In this document: positions 1 to 9,313 of the stretch, in pieces
How the letters are laid out: each line of letters opens with the position of its first letter
Numbering within the stretch: the first letter of the stretch is position 1
Source: Endozoicomonas sp. OPT23
Lineage (GTDB): Bacteria; Pseudomonadota; Gammaproteobacteria; Pseudomonadales; Endozoicomonadaceae
Assembly (NCBI RefSeq): GCF_009653635.1
Contig: NZ_PPFD01000007.1
Span: 974-64,973, forward strand
Length of the DNA stretch: 64,000 bases
Direction: 5' to 3'
Translations under genes and position numbers: made by a program
The notes under the pieces: generated by a model
Seen by the model: only the letters and a program-made list of their open reading frames with translations
The model's database searches: none
Told to the model about the DNA's origin: nothing

Positions 1-861
1 ATAGGTAACGTTATTACTGAACGACAACAAACTGTAGTCGGTTGTCTCGGCCGGATCGCCGTTGGCACCGCCGCCCAGACTGAATGGGAAGGTAGCAGAA
101 CTTCTAAATCCATTACTAAGCGTGATATTAAAAATAAAACTCTCTGAGCCTTCAATAGCCTGACTATCTGTTAAATTTACTCCGGAAATGGTTGGTACTG
201 GGTTATTATTTAATGTCTCTGTACCGTTTTGCTCTGTGGCAGCAGAGCCTGTCAAAAATATGCTCCCACGATCATGACCTGGAGTTACATTACCTTCAGT
301 ACTTTCCTGCTCAAGCAACACAGCACTGTTAGCACCCTGATTCTGTGCTCCAGTACCTGCTGCAGGCGGACCCAGTGCAGGCTGCCCATCACCGGCTGCC
401 GGAGGGTTGTTCTCGTTGAGCTGATTGATAGCATCGATTGCAGATTGATTATCAGCAGTAACAACATCTTCTGACTGATTCGTGTCTTCTTTCTCAGAAC
501 CCGGGCCACTGGTCAGCTGATTAATTGCATTTATGGCCTGTTCTTTTTCTGCCGCCGTAGAACCCTCATCAATAGATTCAAGGACTTGCAATAATTCACT
601 GGGTTGCATCTCTGCAATGGTGGTAAAGCCTCTATCAATCAGCAGGTCTTTTAGACTATAGATTCGGTCACTGACGAGCGGAACAATGTCGCCATTAAAG
701 AGCTTGATGCTGCCACTTGCCGGGGAAGTTGTCTCAACCAGGTCGCCAAGGTATAACGCATCACCTTCATTCAAAATCCGCTCTGAACCATTGTAATCTG
801 TAGCAACAACCTTTTCTGTAAGTTGTTGAATTGTTCCGACCTGGGTCTGTTCATTAGCCAT
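1..861 (-). CDS. LapA-like giant type I secreted adhesin, N-terminal part (gene runs off left edge)
   Basis: The frame is open from an ATG at 861 to the window edge (287 codons), with AAGGAG about 9 bases upstream of the start. The first 90 or so residues match the retention module of LapA/BapA-type adhesins: a short beta-rich domain with the pattern G-x-I-Q-Q-L, then ILNEGDALYLGD, then IKLFNGDIVPL. In LapA-type proteins this module holds the adhesin in the outer-membrane pore. A helical, Gln/Asn-rich linker follows, with two AI(N/D)AINQL repeats and two PAAG motifs (residues 154-157 and 166-169). From about residue 225 a Calx-beta-like segment begins (VNLTDSQAIEGSESFIF), the usual start of the long repeat stalk. 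The gene lies directly downstream of the adaptor and ABC transporter genes, which presumably export it. Total length and C-terminal RTX/secretion signal are not visible. Confidence 0.8.
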   Translation of the reverse strand, partial: MANEQTQVGTIQQLTEKVVATDYNGSERILNEGDALYLGDLVETTSPASGSIKLFNGDIVPLVSDRIYSLKDLLIDRGFTTIAEMQPSELLQVLESIDEGSTAAEKEQAINAINQLTSGPGSEKEDTNQSEDVVTADNQSAIDAINQLNENNPPAAGDGQPALGPPAAGTGAQNQGANSAVLLEQESTEGNVTPGHDRGSIFLTGSAATEQNGTETLNNNPVPTISGVNLTDSQAIEGSESFIFNITLSNGFRSSATFPFSLGGGANGDPAETTDYSLLSFSNNVTY

Positions 862-927
862 TGTGGAAAGCTCCTTTTCCCAAAATGTCCGGTTAACGAC
901 AACTTACTTCCGTCAGCCAAATTGTAT

Positions 928-2250
928 TTATCTTTCGGTAAAGGCCAGTTGTTTGGCTCTTAATACCGGTTTAAGCAAATAGGCAAGCAACGTCTTCTTG
1001 CCGGTAATTATGTCAACAGTGGCTACCATTCCCGGAATAACGGGTCTAGTGTCGCCTGTTTTATCCAGATTACTCTTGTCTGTTTCCACTCTTACCAGGT
1101 AATAACTTTTACCTTCTTCATCGGTTATGGTGTCTGCACTGATATGCTGTACCTGCCCTTCAAGACCACCATAAACAGTGAAATCATAGGCAGTGAAACG
1201 GACGATGGCCTTCTGGCCCGGATGAAGAAAACCAATATCTTCGGGGCGTATTCTTGCTTCAACCTGAAGCGTGTCATTGAGAGGAACAATTTCCATCATG
1301 GACATCCCCGGTTGTACGACACCACCCCTGGTATTTACATTGATAGATTTAACAATACCTTGCACAGGTGACCTGACCTTGGTGCGATCTACCCGGTCTG
1401 AAAGCGCCCCATCAGTGGCTGATAAACCGTTTATTTTCGCCAGTGTTTCATTTAATTCGGTACGGGACTGATTGATAAAGTTCAGCTCCACTTCAGTCAG
1501 TTTGCTTTCTGATTCCCTGACCGCTGCTTTCACCCGCTTAATGGATTTTTCAGTAATGGCCTGCTCACCCAGCGTATCAAGATAACCTCGCTCTGTTCGA
1601 AGCAGCTCAGCTCTGGAAGCGGCACCACCTGCAGCCATCTGTTGTATCATCTGTAACTCTTCTTTTAACAGTCTCTTTCTATCAGCCAGCAATTTTCTTT
1701 TTGCCTGAAGCTCTTCCAACTGATTTTTATTCTGTTGCAACTGCTCCATCGCAGTACTCTGCCGACTGCCCAGCTCTTCCTGTCGGCTCAGAAAAAGCTG
1801 TTTCTCAGACTCCAGAAGCTCTGGTATTTTCTCGAACAGATGCTGCTTTCTCTCAAAGTCATCGCCACTGATTTCTGCCAGAAGACGTTGTTTTCTTGCT
1901 TCAAGCGCCAGCTTTTCAGCGCGCTGTTCAGCGAGGTTGGAAGAAAAGCGGGTATCATCCATCACAAACAGGATTTGTCCTTTTTCAACAACCACACCTT
2001 CGGCAACCTGAATCTCCGAGACAATGCCACCTTCCAGGTTCTGTATTTCCTGAATACGACTGGAAGGAACGACTTTGCCATCCCCTCTGGTGATCTCATC
2101 CATTTCACTGACAGACGACCAGAATAGAAAAACAGCCAACACTAAAAGTGTCATAAAGATCAGAGAGCGTCCACCATTGGGTAATTTTTGACTTTCTGCC
2201 GCTTTGGCATCCGTCAGGTAGCTGTTTCTGATTTCATCTCTGCCCGTCAT
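928..2250 (-). CDS. LapC/HlyD-family type I secretion periplasmic adaptor
   Basis: This protein of about 440 residues is a membrane fusion protein that would link the inner-membrane ABC transporter to an outer-membrane channel. It has a short cytoplasmic N-terminus, one transmembrane helix near residues 28-47 (SLIFMTLLVLAVFLFW), a lipoyl/barrel-sandwich half with the HlyD signature around VVPSSRIQEIQNLEGG, a long alpha-helical hairpin of about 200 residues, and the second lipoyl half (VRSPVQGIVKSI) followed by the beta-barrel domain. I start it at the ATG at 2250, where GGAGG lies 10 bases upstream. A TTG at 2256 is also possible and would overlap the transporter stop. It lies 2 bases after the ABC gene and 66 bases before the adhesin, so the three genes form one operon. 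Confidence 0.9.
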   Translation of the reverse strand: MTGRDEIRNSYLTDAKAAESQKLPNGGRSLIFMTLLVLAVFLFWSSVSEMDEITRGDGKVVPSSRIQEIQNLEGGIVSEIQVAEGVVVEKGQILFVMDDTRFSSNLAEQRAEKLALEARKQRLLAEISGDDFERKQHLFEKIPELLESEKQLFLSRQEELGSRQSTAMEQLQQNKNQLEELQAKRKLLADRKRLLKEELQMIQQMAAGGAASRAELLRTERGYLDTLGEQAITEKSIKRVKAAVRESESKLTEVELNFINQSRTELNETLAKINGLSATDGALSDRVDRTKVRSPVQGIVKSINVNTRGGVVQPGMSMMEIVPLNDTLQVEARIRPEDIGFLHPGQKAIVRFTAYDFTVYGGLEGQVQHISADTITDEEGKSYYLVRVETDKSNLDKTGDTRPVIPGMVATVDIITGKKTLLAYLLKPVLRAKQLAFTER

Positions 2251-2252
2251 AA

Positions 2253-4355
2253 TCAAACTACCTCCGCAGTTTGATGCCTGGTTTGTATCGTCGCTTTTCG
2301 TCGAACCTGCTCAGATGATTGATCAACCACCAGTTTGCCCTGTTCCATAACAATCACACGATCGACGGCATCCAGAAGATTTAACTTATGAGTAACAAGA
2401 ATCACTGTGGTGTTTTTGAGACCTGCCAACAGACTTCTGAATTTCAGTTCAGTCTGACTGTCCATAGAGCTGGTCGGCTCATCGAGCAACAAAACTTCAG
2501 GTTTGGATATTAATGCCCTGGCAATAGCCAGAGACTGGACCTGGCCGCCAGACAAGTGCCGCCCTGCTTCACCTACTTCAAAATCCAATCCTTGTTCGTG
2601 ACAGGAAAGTATTTCAGAGAGCCCGGAGTTATTGAGGACATCAACCAGTTGGTCATCACTGATATCCGTTCTACCCATAAGAATGTTGTTTCTAATGCTA
2701 CCGGAGAACACATCAATTCGTTGAGGAACATACCCTATCTTTTTTCGCACCAGTAAGGGGTCAAGCTGACGAAGATCGATACCACCTAAAGTAATACCAC
2801 CTTCACTGGGTTCCCATAATCCCATCGCCAAACTTAGAAAGGTGGTTTTACCTGATCCCATTTTCCCCAAAACAGCTAATTTCTCACCCCTGTTAATTTC
2901 TACCGTTAACTCTCTGATCAGTGGCTGCGTTTCAGGGTAAGCAAAAGAGACATTATTAAACGCGATATTGGCAGACAGATTTTCCGGATTCAGGAAGTGT
3001 CTGCTTTCAGTACGTTCCTGCGGCAGCTGCAAAATAGAGCTGGTCAGGTCAATCGCCTGACGCACTCGCTGATACTGGTTCAGCAGTGAGATACTTTGAA
3101 CTACCGGAGACGTGCAACGCCCCGAGATCATCATCACGGCAATCAACCCGCCCATAGAGAGCTCACCTGCACCAATCAGGTAAACACCGTAGGCAACAAT
3201 GAGAATGGTCCCAGCCTGCAATACGAACATCGCAGACTGGCTGGACAACAATTGCAGATTTCGAATTTTCAGCGCAACAGCAGCCACTTTTTGATTTAAC
3301 TGCTCCCAGCGATATTGATGAACATTCTCGGAATAACTGGTTTTAACTGTCGCTAAACCAGACAAGGTCTCCAAAAGAAAGGTTTGTCGCTCGTTGCCTA
3401 ATGACTGACTGGTTTGAATATCTTTCTGCAAAGGGCGGTTAATAACCAGTGCCAATAAGGCAGACACCAGCATGCAAACCAGAGGGATGATCGCAAGTGC
3501 AGGCGCTATCCAGATGATAAGCCCCAGAAAGAGCATCACAAAGGGCAAGTCGATCAGGGTAAGAATGGTCGCTGAATTAATAAAATTTCTGATGTTATCA
3601 AACTCAGCCAGGTTGTTCATAAAGCTGCCGGTATTACCCGGCCGAGCCGCCAGCTTTAAGCCCAAAACCTTTTCCATCAAGGTAGCAGACAACTGTTGGT
3701 CTACCTTTTTACCCGCAAGATCAACCAGCCTGGCCCTGATCAGTTTAATGACAAAATCGAACAGATATGCCAACAGTACTCCCGTTGCTAAAACCCAAAG
3801 TGTTTCATACGCCTGATTGGGCACAACACGGTCGTATACATTCATAACGAACAGTGGTGAGGCCAGTGCAAAAAGGTTAACCAGTAAACTGGCAACCAAT
3901 ACATCACGGTAGGTTTTCCAGAAAGGCTTCAATGACGCAAGTAGCCAACCATTTCTGGAAGATACTGGTACAGATTCAGCAATAGAAGTGCTAATCCAGT
4001 AGCCTGTATATTCAGCTTCAATGTCTTTGATAGAAAAGGCTTTTCTCTGGCCAGTATGATCACCTAACTGGATTTGATCGTCAGCAATTTGATAAACGAT
4101 GCAGGCGCAGTCATTCTCGAGTAGAAGAACAACTGGCAAGTCGTCACTCTCGAGCAGTGTGAGCTTTGATTGTTTTATTTCAGCGGTGATGTTGGCTCTA
4201 TGGCAGGCTCTGACAAAATAGGACGGCAGCAGATCGCTGCCCTGAACAGGCAAGCCACTGGTCAGGGTCTGAAAATCACCCTGAAAATTAAAGTAACTGG
4301 TCAGCTGCTGCAGACATTCCAGCAGGGAGTACTGACTGAATTCTTTACTGATCAT
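2253..4355 (-). CDS. LapB-like type I secretion ABC transporter (permease/ATPase fusion)
   Basis: This 700-residue half-transporter provides the energy for type I export. Residues 1-125 form a degenerate C39 peptidase-like domain: SLLECLQQL replaces the catalytic CGxAC context, so it probably binds substrate rather than cleaving it. Residues 150-430 hold the six-helix exporter membrane domain. The C-terminal ATPase has Walker A GKMGSGKTT (about 499-507), signature LSGGQ, Walker B VLLLDEPTSSMD and a switch His in ILVTHK. The degenerate N-domain and the downstream retention-module adhesin place it with LapB-type exporters. The sequence of this N-domain differs clearly from the HlyB-type exporters at 12656 and 58222, so it is a separate system. 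Its outer-membrane partner (LapE/TolC) is not in the window. Confidence 0.9.
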   Translation of the reverse strand: MISKEFSQYSLLECLQQLTSYFNFQGDFQTLTSGLPVQGSDLLPSYFVRACHRANITAEIKQSKLTLLESDDLPVVLLLENDCACIVYQIADDQIQLGDHTGQRKAFSIKDIEAEYTGYWISTSIAESVPVSSRNGWLLASLKPFWKTYRDVLVASLLVNLFALASPLFVMNVYDRVVPNQAYETLWVLATGVLLAYLFDFVIKLIRARLVDLAGKKVDQQLSATLMEKVLGLKLAARPGNTGSFMNNLAEFDNIRNFINSATILTLIDLPFVMLFLGLIIWIAPALAIIPLVCMLVSALLALVINRPLQKDIQTSQSLGNERQTFLLETLSGLATVKTSYSENVHQYRWEQLNQKVAAVALKIRNLQLLSSQSAMFVLQAGTILIVAYGVYLIGAGELSMGGLIAVMMISGRCTSPVVQSISLLNQYQRVRQAIDLTSSILQLPQERTESRHFLNPENLSANIAFNNVSFAYPETQPLIRELTVEINRGEKLAVLGKMGSGKTTFLSLAMGLWEPSEGGITLGGIDLRQLDPLLVRKKIGYVPQRIDVFSGSIRNNILMGRTDISDDQLVDVLNNSGLSEILSCHEQGLDFEVGEAGRHLSGGQVQSLAIARALISKPEVLLLDEPTSSMDSQTELKFRSLLAGLKNTTVILVTHKLNLLDAVDRVIVMEQGKLVVDQSSEQVRRKATIQTRHQTAEVV

Positions 4356-4637
4356 GGTTCGCGCAATCCTTGCACATCAAGAGCACAACACAGGGCTGCA
4401 CTAAAATACCACGGAGACTGATACACTTTTACTGCATCGCTGAAGGTCAAGATTATTCAGCTCATCTCCAAACCACTTAGCCTTTTTCTACCTTAAAATA
4501 CGACTTTTTTGTGATTCCATTCACAGTTTGCCAGTAAAATTTCCAATAAGAAAGTACTTGTATAATGAAGTTGCTTGAATTTCGGTATTAAAAGGCACCA
4601 GTCAATTCTGATTACTTGCTGAGCAACAATCCAGGCA

Positions 4638-5636
4638 TCAATCTCTTTTTCTTTGCCCTATTCCGATTTTTTTGAACGCGCTCAATATCTGACCAAGCTC
4701 TGAACTGACTTTGGGTCGCTGATCCGGAGCAAAATGAATTGGTCGGCATACATCCATAGCTTTGTATCCAATGCGGGCGGTATAGAGCCCTGCTCCCACT
4801 CCCTGTGCCAGTTTCGTACTCAGCTTTCCTAATAGTTCATTGGTTGATAAGTCGACAAGGTGGTCCGATATAAGTTCGCTGGCGCCTGAAAAAGCGATCA
4901 AATGCAGCACCTCTTTCATCAACTGCCATCGCCCCAGCAGTGAGGGTCGTACACCATAGATCTGACTGACCTCATCAAGCATTTTGGCACTGCGCCAGAG
5001 AGCCAGCAGCATATCAATAAGAATAAGAGGGCTGACAGCCACCATTAATGCGGTTTGTTCGCTATGTTTGGCAATGCATCGTACCGCAGCCTTATCCAAT
5101 TCGGCTAAAAATGATGTTGAGAGATATTCCACTGCTTCAGCATCATTATTGTAATCCGGCATTTTCTCCAGGCTGCTCTGCAACATGGCTGCCTGTGGTT
5201 TGCCGTCGTAAAGCTCTTTCAATAATTTCAAATAGGTTGCAAACTGCCCGTAGCTTTTTTCACCAACCAGCCTGTCTGACCGGTGTTGTAAATCTGATAC
5301 CAATACCAGGTCACGCTTGTTTCTACCAAGCTGACGCACAACACTGATTAATAAAATAAGACCTGCAACACCCAGCATTCCAAACGCTGCAGCAAAACCC
5401 CAATGCCAGCCTAATAGCTCCTGAAAAGTTTGATAAAACTCCAGACCTCCAATAAATAACAACCAGACAATAATCGTAATGATTAAAGGCTTTAGAAACC
5501 TTAGCCTTCCTGGCTTTAATGAAAAGGTACTTTGAGCTTCACTGGATAGATCACCACTGTCTGAAACCAGTGTCTGAGGTTGCTGGAGAGAAACGGTTTC
5601 ATCCAGTCGTTCAAAATATTGGTCATGTTCTTTCAT
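4638..5636 (-). CDS. ycjF: YcjF/TIGR01620-type membrane protein (DUF697)
   Basis: This inner-membrane protein of about 332 residues is the usual partner of the YcjX NTPase. Two adjacent transmembrane helices sit near residues 50-70 and 80-100 (IITIIVWLLFIGGLEF and FGMLGVAGLILLISVV). A conserved C-terminal DUF697 part includes AVSPLILIDMLLALWRSAKMLDEV and GVRPSLLGRW. The ATG at 5636 shares a base with the ycjX stop codon (TAATG), and GGAG lies 12 bases upstream, so the genes are translationally coupled. A GTG two codons earlier is less likely. The pair is associated with envelope stress (psp-linked) operons in enterobacteria, but no psp genes are next to it here. The molecular function is not established. 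Confidence 0.85.
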   Translation of the reverse strand: MKEHDQYFERLDETVSLQQPQTLVSDSGDLSSEAQSTFSLKPGRLRFLKPLIITIIVWLLFIGGLEFYQTFQELLGWHWGFAAAFGMLGVAGLILLISVVRQLGRNKRDLVLVSDLQHRSDRLVGEKSYGQFATYLKLLKELYDGKPQAAMLQSSLEKMPDYNNDAEAVEYLSTSFLAELDKAAVRCIAKHSEQTALMVAVSPLILIDMLLALWRSAKMLDEVSQIYGVRPSLLGRWQLMKEVLHLIAFSGASELISDHLVDLSTNELLGKLSTKLAQGVGAGLYTARIGYKAMDVCRPIHFAPDQRPKVSSELGQILSAFKKIGIGQRKRD

Positions 5637-7090
5637 TAGCACTTATCTCCGATCAACTCCCGAATAACGACATCCAGACGAATATGCGGTAAAGCGCCTC
5701 CGTCAGTTAGTTGGAGGTTGGCAGGGGGAAGCAGTTTTCTCAGGCGCCAGCTCTGAAAACGCTGCCAGCCCTGATCATCCGGTAATGTGGAAGGAATATC
5801 CGGATGCGCCATAAGCCCGGGTACAGATTCATCATCGTTGATAAACAATCCCTGCAACATGGCTCTGTCGTTTTTTTGATAAATCGTCGTCGCCCTTACC
5901 GACGCAGTAGCTTCACACTGCACATCAACCTGCTCAAACGTCGCTTTACGGTAAGCGCTCTGGACGATAGCGGCCGTAAGTGCCCTGACATTCTCATGTT
6001 GTTCTGGCAGAACCTGATCAATCTTACTGGCAACAAACAGTACTTTTTCAATACGTGGACTGAACAGACGGGACAACAGGCTATTCTGACCGAACTGAAA
6101 ACTGTCCAGCACACGGGTTAATGCCAGCTGCATATCTTCCATTGAATATTTGCCGACATTCAGGGCTTTCAATACATCAACCAGTACCACTTGCCGATCA
6201 ATACCGCTGAAATGCTCTTTATAAAAAGGTTCTACCTGCTCATTAAGATATTGGTTATAGGCCTTTTCGAGTACTTTTATATAACTGTTGTCATCAGCGT
6301 TTTTCCAGTCTTCAGGATTCAGCTGCTTAAGCTTTGGAGTCAGTAAGGGTAAAAACACAGGCGGCTTACTATCACCTGACAAAAGAAAACGACCCGGTTG
6401 CACCAGACTGAGTCCGGTATCAGGGTGAGAGCATTGCTGCAGGAAAGTAATAAAGCGCTGATGGAGCGATTCAATCAGATCCATATCTGCAATGGCGAAG
6501 GGATCCAGTTCAGCCAGTTCAATGAACAAATCACCCAATAATTCCCGTCTTGGTGACTCTCGGTACAAGCTTTGACAGTCCAGGCACCACTGCTGAAAAT
6601 TCATGCCCAGCAGTGGTAAATCCAGCAACCACTCTCCGGGGTAGTCACGAATTTCCACAAACAGCCTTTCAACTTTACGTGCAGAAAACCCGAAGTGTGT
6701 TTTTCTGGGTTTAAGCCTTAGCTCCAGTAAACAGGACGACAGGTTTCTGGTAGATTCAGGCCATTGCTGAACCCCACCCGATAAAGCTTTCTGCGCTTTC
6801 GTAAATGGGAAATCCTTCTGCCCGGCTCCATTCATTGAATGCACCTCAACACCCAGTAATCGCCCCTGCAAAGCCGGCGAAAACGCCGGAAGGGTTGCTT
6901 CAGGAAAGTGTCGAAGCTGGTGAATCAGGCTGGTAATAAAGGTTGATTTGCCGCTTCCACTGAAACCGGTAACACCAAGACAAACTCGTCGATCGAGCAG
7001 TCGATCATAACCCTTATCAAAGGTTTCAGCGGTGGATCGTGCTACAGATTGCAGACTCGCTTTGAGTCTGGATTGAAGCTTCTCTGCCAT
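5636..7090 (-). CDS. ycjX: YcjX-family P-loop NTPase (DUF463)
   Basis: This 484-residue protein matches the YcjX/DUF463 family, which are predicted GTP-binding proteins. The P-loop is GFSGSGKST at residues 42-50. A family-typical second motif IRDYPGEWLLDLPLL follows near residue 190, and FVASKIDQVLP in the second half resembles the base-recognition motif of GTPases (here SKID in place of NKxD). Its length is normal for the family. It is the first gene of a two-gene unit with ycjF. The family is linked to the phage-shock/envelope-stress response in enterobacteria. Its precise role is unknown. Confidence 0.88.
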   Translation of the reverse strand: MAEKLQSRLKASLQSVARSTAETFDKGYDRLLDRRVCLGVTGFSGSGKSTFITSLIHQLRHFPEATLPAFSPALQGRLLGVEVHSMNGAGQKDFPFTKAQKALSGGVQQWPESTRNLSSCLLELRLKPRKTHFGFSARKVERLFVEIRDYPGEWLLDLPLLGMNFQQWCLDCQSLYRESPRRELLGDLFIELAELDPFAIADMDLIESLHQRFITFLQQCSHPDTGLSLVQPGRFLLSGDSKPPVFLPLLTPKLKQLNPEDWKNADDNSYIKVLEKAYNQYLNEQVEPFYKEHFSGIDRQVVLVDVLKALNVGKYSMEDMQLALTRVLDSFQFGQNSLLSRLFSPRIEKVLFVASKIDQVLPEQHENVRALTAAIVQSAYRKATFEQVDVQCEATASVRATTIYQKNDRAMLQGLFINDDESVPGLMAHPDIPSTLPDDQGWQRFQSWRLRKLLPPANLQLTDGGALPHIRLDVVIRELIGDKC

Positions 7091-7112
7091 AGGTTACTTA
7101 CCGGGAGCACTA

Positions 7113-7182
7113 AGAGGCTGTTTGAAAAGTATCTGTCCTACTGCGGTCACAGTAACTGGAGGATACTTATCAAACAGCCTCT
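7113..7182. repeat. 70-bp inverted repeat between lysR-like gene and ycjX
   Basis: Arms of 21 bases at 7113-7133 and 7162-7182 (starting AGAGGCTGTTTGA) are inverted copies with one mismatch, and the loop is itself partly self-complementary (TACTG / CAGTA). No T-tract follows on either strand, so a simple rho-independent terminator is unlikely. Terminal GAGGCTGTTTGA-like sequences occur at insertion-sequence ends, so a miniature inverted-repeat element is a reasonable reading. There is no coding capacity inside. Confidence 0.65.
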
Positions 7183-7273
7183 AACAATGATTTAGCACTC
7201 TATAGTATCTTTGTGTGAACAGTACGAAAACCACGGCAGTAAAATTCTGAAATAAAATGCCTCGTACAGAGCT

Positions 7274-8191
7274 TCAGGTCATTACCCCTTCATCCCAATA
7301 TGGCTGATCTTTACCAATCTTCTCTATCAGGTACTCGATAAAAACCCTCACCTTAGCTGGCAGATAACGTCTTTCAGGATACACCGCATACATCACCTGC
7401 TCAGGCATGCAGTATTCAGGTAACACCTGTATCAACTCACCCGACTTAAGGTACTGACTGGCAACAAATGTGGGAAGACGCCCTATTCCACTGTGTCTGA
7501 GCATAGTTTCCACCAGTGCTTCACTGTTATTGACCAGAAAACGTCCGGCAGGCTGAATGTGACTGACACTTTCGCCCTTCTGCAAAGCCCACTCAATGCC
7601 TCTATGATAATAGACATAGTGCAGGCAGTTATGTTGATACAAGTCATCCGGTTTTTCAGGCGTACCAAATTCGGTCAGATAGTCAGGCGACGCAGCCAGT
7701 ATGTTATGAATGGGGGCCAGTCGCCGTGCAACCATTGACGAATCTGGCAGGTCGCCACCGCGAATGGCAAGATCGAACCCTTCCCCGACCATATCAATAA
7801 CACGGTCTTCCATCATCATTTGGACGGTAATACCTGGGTGCTTTTTCATGAACTCAGACATTAATGGAGCAATATGAAGGCGGCCAAATGATGTGGAGGT
7901 AGCCAGTTTTAAAATGCCTGAAGGTTCAGTCTGCAACTCGGTCACTGAATCTTCTGCAGCCTGTGCTGCAGCCACTACTTCAAGAGCCACGGAAAAATAC
8001 CGTTCACCTGCCTCTGTTAAGCTGATTTTTCGAGTCGTTCGATGAAGCAGCCTCGCCCCCAGATACTCTTCAAGTTGGGTAACACGCTTACTTACTGCTG
8101 AAGTAGAGACCTTCAGTTTGCGAGCTGCGGCCGCAAAACCATTACATTCCACCACTTCCACAAAAACAGCCAGACCACTGAGCTGACTCAC
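7274..8191 (-). CDS. LysR-family transcriptional regulator
   Basis: This 305-residue protein has the normal LysR length and layout. The N-terminal winged helix-turn-helix covers about residues 4-62, with the recognition region FAAAARKLKVSTSAVSKRV and LGARLLHRTTRKISLTEAG. The effector-binding domain starts near residue 92 (GILKLATSTSFG). The sequence resembles the large group of LysR regulators that includes the AaeR/DmlR-like proteins. It is transcribed away from the EamA permease gene with about 110 bases between starts, the classic arrangement for a LysR regulator controlling its divergent neighbour. The effector is unknown. Confidence 0.9.
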   Translation of the reverse strand: MSQLSGLAVFVEVVECNGFAAAARKLKVSTSAVSKRVTQLEEYLGARLLHRTTRKISLTEAGERYFSVALEVVAAAQAAEDSVTELQTEPSGILKLATSTSFGRLHIAPLMSEFMKKHPGITVQMMMEDRVIDMVGEGFDLAIRGGDLPDSSMVARRLAPIHNILAASPDYLTEFGTPEKPDDLYQHNCLHYVYYHRGIEWALQKGESVSHIQPAGRFLVNNSEALVETMLRHSGIGRLPTFVASQYLKSGELIQVLPEYCMPEQVMYAVYPERRYLPAKVRVFIEYLIEKIGKDQPYWDEGVMT

Positions 8192-8304
8192 GGCATTATT
8201 TCCTTTTTGTTAACAGTTATTTTCCATTTTGCCCAATTATCAACTTGAAGGAAATGACATACAGTTTTTATAGAACAGTGATCACCAAACGGACACACCA
8301 TGAT

Positions 8305-9255
8305 ATGAACAATATTCTAAAACTATGGGGACTTGGTCTTACTCTGGCAGTGATAGTCAGTCTCTCAAAGGCTTTGACCACATCCGGTTTTCATCCAATG
8401 CATATTGCCCTACTCCAGGCCGCAGGCAGTGTCTTTGTGCTGGGTGCATTTGGCCTGCCAAACATAAAGACAACAACCCGTCAGCATTGGCGATTCTTTG
8501 CTATCGCATCGTTGCTTGGCTTTACCCTGCCACAAATGATTGTATTTTCTGCTGCTGAAAAGCTGGGTGTAGGCATCGCATCATTAACTTACGCTTTGCC
8601 CTTATTAATCACATGGTTGCTTTCACTGGCCTTTAAACTCGAGACATTTAGGTTCAAACATCTTTTTGTACTCTTAGCTGCAGTGTCTGGCACAGCTCTG
8701 TACCTGTATCAAGCCGACCTCTTCATTAACACTGCATTGCATACATCAGAGACAGGTTTCTGGCTGTTCATTCTTGCACTCGTTCCTGTCTCTCTTGGAG
8801 TAGCGAATATTTACAGAGTGCAATTTTGGCCCGCCAGGCAACCAACTTTGCACGTTGCCATAATGACAAATCTGTTCTCGGCCATGAGCTATATCGTTTT
8901 CATGCCCGTTCTAGGTGATCAAACATTACCTTCAAGCGAAATAATGCTGAGTGCCAGTAGTCTCGGATTGATACTTCTGGTTGTTATCCTCGGTGGCATC
9001 AATCAGTTACTTCTATTTTCTCTGCATCGAACCGCCGCACCGGTATTTATCAGCCAGATCGGCAGTGTAACAACCCTGTGTGGTGGTTTACTTGGCTTTA
9101 TTGTTTATCAGGAAATGTACACCGCCCAAACACTGATAGCTTCTTTAATCATTCTGATCAGTGTGACTGTATTCAGTCGTATGAAAATGGCTGAAAAGTC
9201 GTCACAGCCAAAACAGCAAAGACTTAATTTAACCGCTGCATCCTGCAGTAAATAG
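8305..9255 (+). CDS. EamA/DMT-superfamily inner-membrane transporter
   Basis: This protein of about 316 residues has roughly ten hydrophobic helices in two halves, as in EamA (drug/metabolite transporter) exporters. The first helix begins at LWGLGLTLAVIVSLSKAL, and the last is LIASLIILISVTVFS before a polar tail. I prefer the ATG at 8305, which puts the first helix about six residues in, as in relatives. In-frame starts at 8245 (TTG) and 8254 (ATG) would add 17-20 polar residues; only the sequence around 8247 has a purine-rich stretch and it is badly spaced. The gene is divergent from the LysR gene and probably regulated by it. The substrate cannot be read from the sequence. Confidence 0.85.
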   Translation: MNNILKLWGLGLTLAVIVSLSKALTTSGFHPMHIALLQAAGSVFVLGAFGLPNIKTTTRQHWRFFAIASLLGFTLPQMIVFSAAEKLGVGIASLTYALPLLITWLLSLAFKLETFRFKHLFVLLAAVSGTALYLYQADLFINTALHTSETGFWLFILALVPVSLGVANIYRVQFWPARQPTLHVAIMTNLFSAMSYIVFMPVLGDQTLPSSEIMLSASSLGLILLVVILGGINQLLLFSLHRTAAPVFISQIGSVTTLCGGLLGFIVYQEMYTAQTLIASLIILISVTVFSRMKMAEKSSQPKQQRLNLTAASCSK

Positions 9256-9313
9256 CGCTCATTTACATAAAACCACCCACTCTAATAATTTCACTACTAG
9301 AAAGGAAAACCAA

